From assembly GCA_963575745.1 (NCBI GenBank), contig CAUYUJ010001342.1, positions 1 to 35,000 of the forward strand: 35,000 bases of DNA. Direction: 5' to 3'. The notes beneath the pieces were generated by a model. That model made no database searches. It was not told the DNA's origin and worked only from the letters and a program-made list of their open reading frames with translations. This document shows positions 33,422-35,000 of this stretch, piece by piece; the first letter of the stretch is position 1; the number at the start of each line of letters is the position of its first letter. This stretch comes from Prorocentrum cordatum (taxonomy: Eukaryota > Sar > Dinophyceae > Prorocentrales > Prorocentraceae). The position numbers were made by a program, and so were the translations under genes.

Positions 33422-34432
33422 TCAGATGTCCTGATCGTCTTGGAGGAAGTCACGCCAGTCCGGCGGCTGCCAAGAATCGATGATGCTCCTGGAGCCACCG
33501 CCCGTGCTGCCGCCGATGTCCAGGTAGTCGCCATCGGCCCTGAACAGACGGCCGTGCCCCAACGCCAGAATCGCTTGGTTGCGGATTTGAAGCAGCGCTC
33601 CGCTCTCAAACATCTGCAACACGTCCAGCTGCCTGCGCGTGAAGTTCGGCTTTGGCTGGCCAGCCTGGGCAGACAGATGGCGGGAAAGCCGCTCCCCCTC
33701 GTTGTAGCGCGCGATGGCCTCGGCCTTCTGGTGGTGCAGCCGGCGCCGCTGTTGCCGCAGAGCTTCCTCGGGAACTGCTGCATCACGGCCCTCACTGTGA
33801 TCAGCTTGCAACGCTTGCGTTAGCCAATCAACGTCGAAGCGCCCTGAGAAGGCCAGCACCTCCCAGATCTGTTTGGTACCGGCCACACGTTGCAAATGGC
33901 GATGCCACCGCTTACGCTTCTGGTCTTTCACAAACTTGGCGACGCTACCCAGACCTGCACCCTTGGCCTGGCCACCTTTTCCCGCAGGCTGAGAAGCACC
34001 GTGAGAACCTTTCTTACCGCCTGGCCCTTTGTTAGGACCCTGCGGAACCGCATGGCCCCCTTGTGGCGCAGACTTGCCTCTCGCTTTTCCCTTTTCGACA
34101 TCCCGTTCCTGAAGCGCACGCTGCTGCCGCGACTGCTCGTACTGGTCGCGAGCTACTCTGACCAATTCCTGGCGCTCAGGCTCCGTGAGAACGTAGCGCA
34201 TGTCGTCGATGTTCTTGCTCCGCAGAAAGTCATGTCGAAGCTTAAGGACAGAGAGAATGGCTCGGCCAGTCTCCTCCTGAGACGCAAAGGCCGCGTCATA
34301 TTCCGAGCCAGGCTGAGGAGCGCCAGCTGGATAGTGTCCGCTGGCTCCGTGGACTTCCTCTTTTTGAAAAGCAAGAGACTGAGATGATGGAGGACTTTCG
34401 GATCGTACTCCTCGTCGTACCTGTCGTCCCAA
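33422..34432 (-). CDS. Hypothetical protein, 3' part of a frameshifted gene
   Basis: Open frame of 336 codons whose first ~25 are probably not coding. Coding-like from about 34370: YPAGAPQPGSEYDAAF, then KLRHDFLRSKNIDDMRYVL. A Gly/Lys-rich low-complexity stretch follows (KGKARGKSAPQGG to KGAGLG), then FVKDQKRKRWHRHLQRV, FDVDWLTQALQ and RRQLDVLQMFESG. Two hairpin-family-2 copies are read as GASQPA and GAPQP. It overlaps the next frame by about 280 bp and is probably its continuation after a one-base shift. No family recognised; basic regions suggest nucleic-acid binding. Confidence 0.55.
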   Translation of the reverse strand: MGRQVRRGVRSESPPSSQSLAFQKEEVHGASGHYPAGAPQPGSEYDAAFASQEETGRAILSVLKLRHDFLRSKNIDDMRYVLTEPERQELVRVARDQYEQSRQQRALQERDVEKGKARGKSAPQGGHAVPQGPNKGPGGKKGSHGASQPAGKGGQAKGAGLGSVAKFVKDQKRKRWHRHLQRVAGTKQIWEVLAFSGRFDVDWLTQALQADHSEGRDAAVPEEALRQQRRRLHHQKAEAIARYNEGERLSRHLSAQAGQPKPNFTRRQLDVLQMFESGALLQIRNQAILALGHGRLFRADGDYLDIGGSTGGGSRSIIDSWQPPDWRDFLQDDQDI

Positions 34433-35000
34433 AGCTGCCTCAGCTCCCTGTGCAAGTCGTTCGCGCGATTCTGAACGACATCCTCGACGTAGTCGGGATC
34501 ACCCGGTGAAGTCGGTGAAAGCGGAGGAGTAGAACTCGGCGACCGATCCCAATGCACAGAAGACTCGGCGTCCGCCTGTACGCTGACGTCGGCGTCGGAG
34601 ACGTTTTCGACGACAATCTTCCGCCTCTTGCTCTCCCCAGGCTGAATAGCACCAGGGAGAGTGAGCACAACCGCCACCGCATCGTGTGCGTCGTTGCGCA
34701 TGCCACGATCCGTAAAAGACGCGCCAACGGCAATGGAGCAGAAACGGGCGACTGCTCCGCAGACCGCGACGTGGTCGCCTTTGAGGTCGGCCGGAGTGGC
34801 ATGGACCTCCCAGAGCTTCTCGTCGTTCTGCTGGCGCTGGTAAGCCTCCCGCGCCTCCTGGAAAGTGAGGTTGTCGTCGCCGACTACAAGCAGAACGACT
34901 GCCTGGCTCAGATTCTCAAGAATCTTTCCCAGGCAGTCCAGGTGCAAGCGGAGATTGCGAACTGTCCGCTTTCGAGTCTGGATGGTCGGCGGTTTCTTGC
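34153..35000 (-). CDS. Hypothetical protein, 5' part, truncated by window edge
   Basis: The frame is open to the window end (no stop in the last 53 bp), so the start lies outside. Visible: AVVLLVVGDDNLTFQEAREAY, GDHVAVCGAVARFCSIAVGA, an acidic Ser/Pro-rich linker (SPSSTPPLSPTSPGDPDY) and LRQLWDDRYDEEYDPKVLHHL. Around 34365 the coding character passes to the other frame next to a CAAAAAG run, so a one-base indel, sequencing error or small intron is likely. The stretch from there down to 34153 is probably not translated in this frame. One hairpin-family-2 copy (34640) is read as GAIQP. No family recognised. Confidence 0.55.
   Translation of the reverse strand, partial: KKPPTIQTRKRTVRNLRLHLDCLGKILENLSQAVVLLVVGDDNLTFQEAREAYQRQQNDEKLWEVHATPADLKGDHVAVCGAVARFCSIAVGASFTDRGMRNDAHDAVAVVLTLPGAIQPGESKRRKIVVENVSDADVSVQADAESSVHWDRSPSSTPPLSPTSPGDPDYVEDVVQNRANDLHRELRQLWDDRYDEEYDPKVLHHLSLLLFKKRKSTEPADTIQLALLSLARNMTRPLRLRRRLAEPFSLSLSFDMTFCGARTSTTCATFSRSLSARNWSE

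Larger units (their letters stand above)
30437..34653. repeat. Interspersed hairpin family 2 (GGCTGANNAGCRCC)
   Basis: Core 14-mers on plus at 30437, 30727 (variant), 30782, 31290, 31320 (variant), 31350, 31380 (variant), 31898, 32579, 33234, 33307, 33385, 33987, 34311 and 34640. In the fullest copies CTGC/GCAG arms extend the stem to about nine pairs with one bulge. The GCT/AGC stem is retained in most copies while the loop varies (GAGA, GAGC, GAGG, GAAT). On minus it is read as GAxQP in the genes. Confidence 0.85.

Overview
The window reads as nuclear DNA of a dinoflagellate, probably a core dinoflagellate. I cannot name the species. The evidence is: GC-rich sequence packed with microsatellites and degenerate satellites; a Ty1/copia-order retroelement of the lineage I associate with dinoflagellates (RT region with the RYVYKWKF and VDD motifs); and two tandem relics of the dinoflagellate spliced leader just upstream of a gene at about 31.9 kb. 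No bacterial operon structure, rRNA, tRNA or CRISPR was seen.

Layout. 1-5.5 kb: polypyrimidine (TCC) and (TCA/CAT) microsatellites, an ~80-bp tandem repeat, a diverged ~190-270-bp repeat and a small fold-back sequence. 5.5-9.2 kb: satellites built on GGCCCAAGA-like words, a possible exon, and a small broken copia integrase fragment. 9.2-10.2 kb: a 154-bp near-palindrome overlapping the 3' end of a minus-strand gene with an MBD-like motif. 10.3-12.1 kb: dinucleotide repeats, then a ~870-bp AT-rich island.

12138-28509 is one complete LTR retrotransposon of 16,372 bp, coding on the minus strand. It has 285-bp LTRs differing at 3 positions, a 5-bp target-site duplication (AAGGG), and a primer-binding site abutting the 5' LTR that resembles the initiator-tRNA type. 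Gag, protease, integrase, reverse transcriptase and RNase H lie in that order in ONE reading frame of about 5,280 codons, interrupted by only three in-frame stops (TGA 19128-19130, TAA 14325-14327, TAA 14235-14237). Besides the usual enzymes the frame carries a Tpt1/KptA-type RNA 2'-phosphotransferase domain with its Arg-His-Arg-Arg tetrad intact. It also carries a RING-H2-like finger, an SH3/Tudor-like segment, two possible N-terminal membrane segments and a C5-methyltransferase-like fold. More than 40 copies of a 14-nt hairpin (GCGGG-GNNA-CCCGC and variants with compensated stem changes) are scattered through its coding sequence and are read in all three frames.

28.5-30.0 kb: more satellite and (ATAC)n and (CAGCCT)n repeats. 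30.0-35.0 kb: two unrecognised minus-strand genes. One is probably a retroposed (recycled) cDNA; the other is frameshifted and runs off the window. Each is followed by a near-identical 443-bp duplicated block (30050-30492 and 32847-33289). A second hairpin family, GGCTGANNAGCRCC on the plus strand, is scattered through genes, UTR and spacers here.

The most notable points are the Tpt1 domain in a copia polyprotein, the covarying hairpin family inside coding sequence, and the single giant frame with a UGA-CGG stop before the integrase half.
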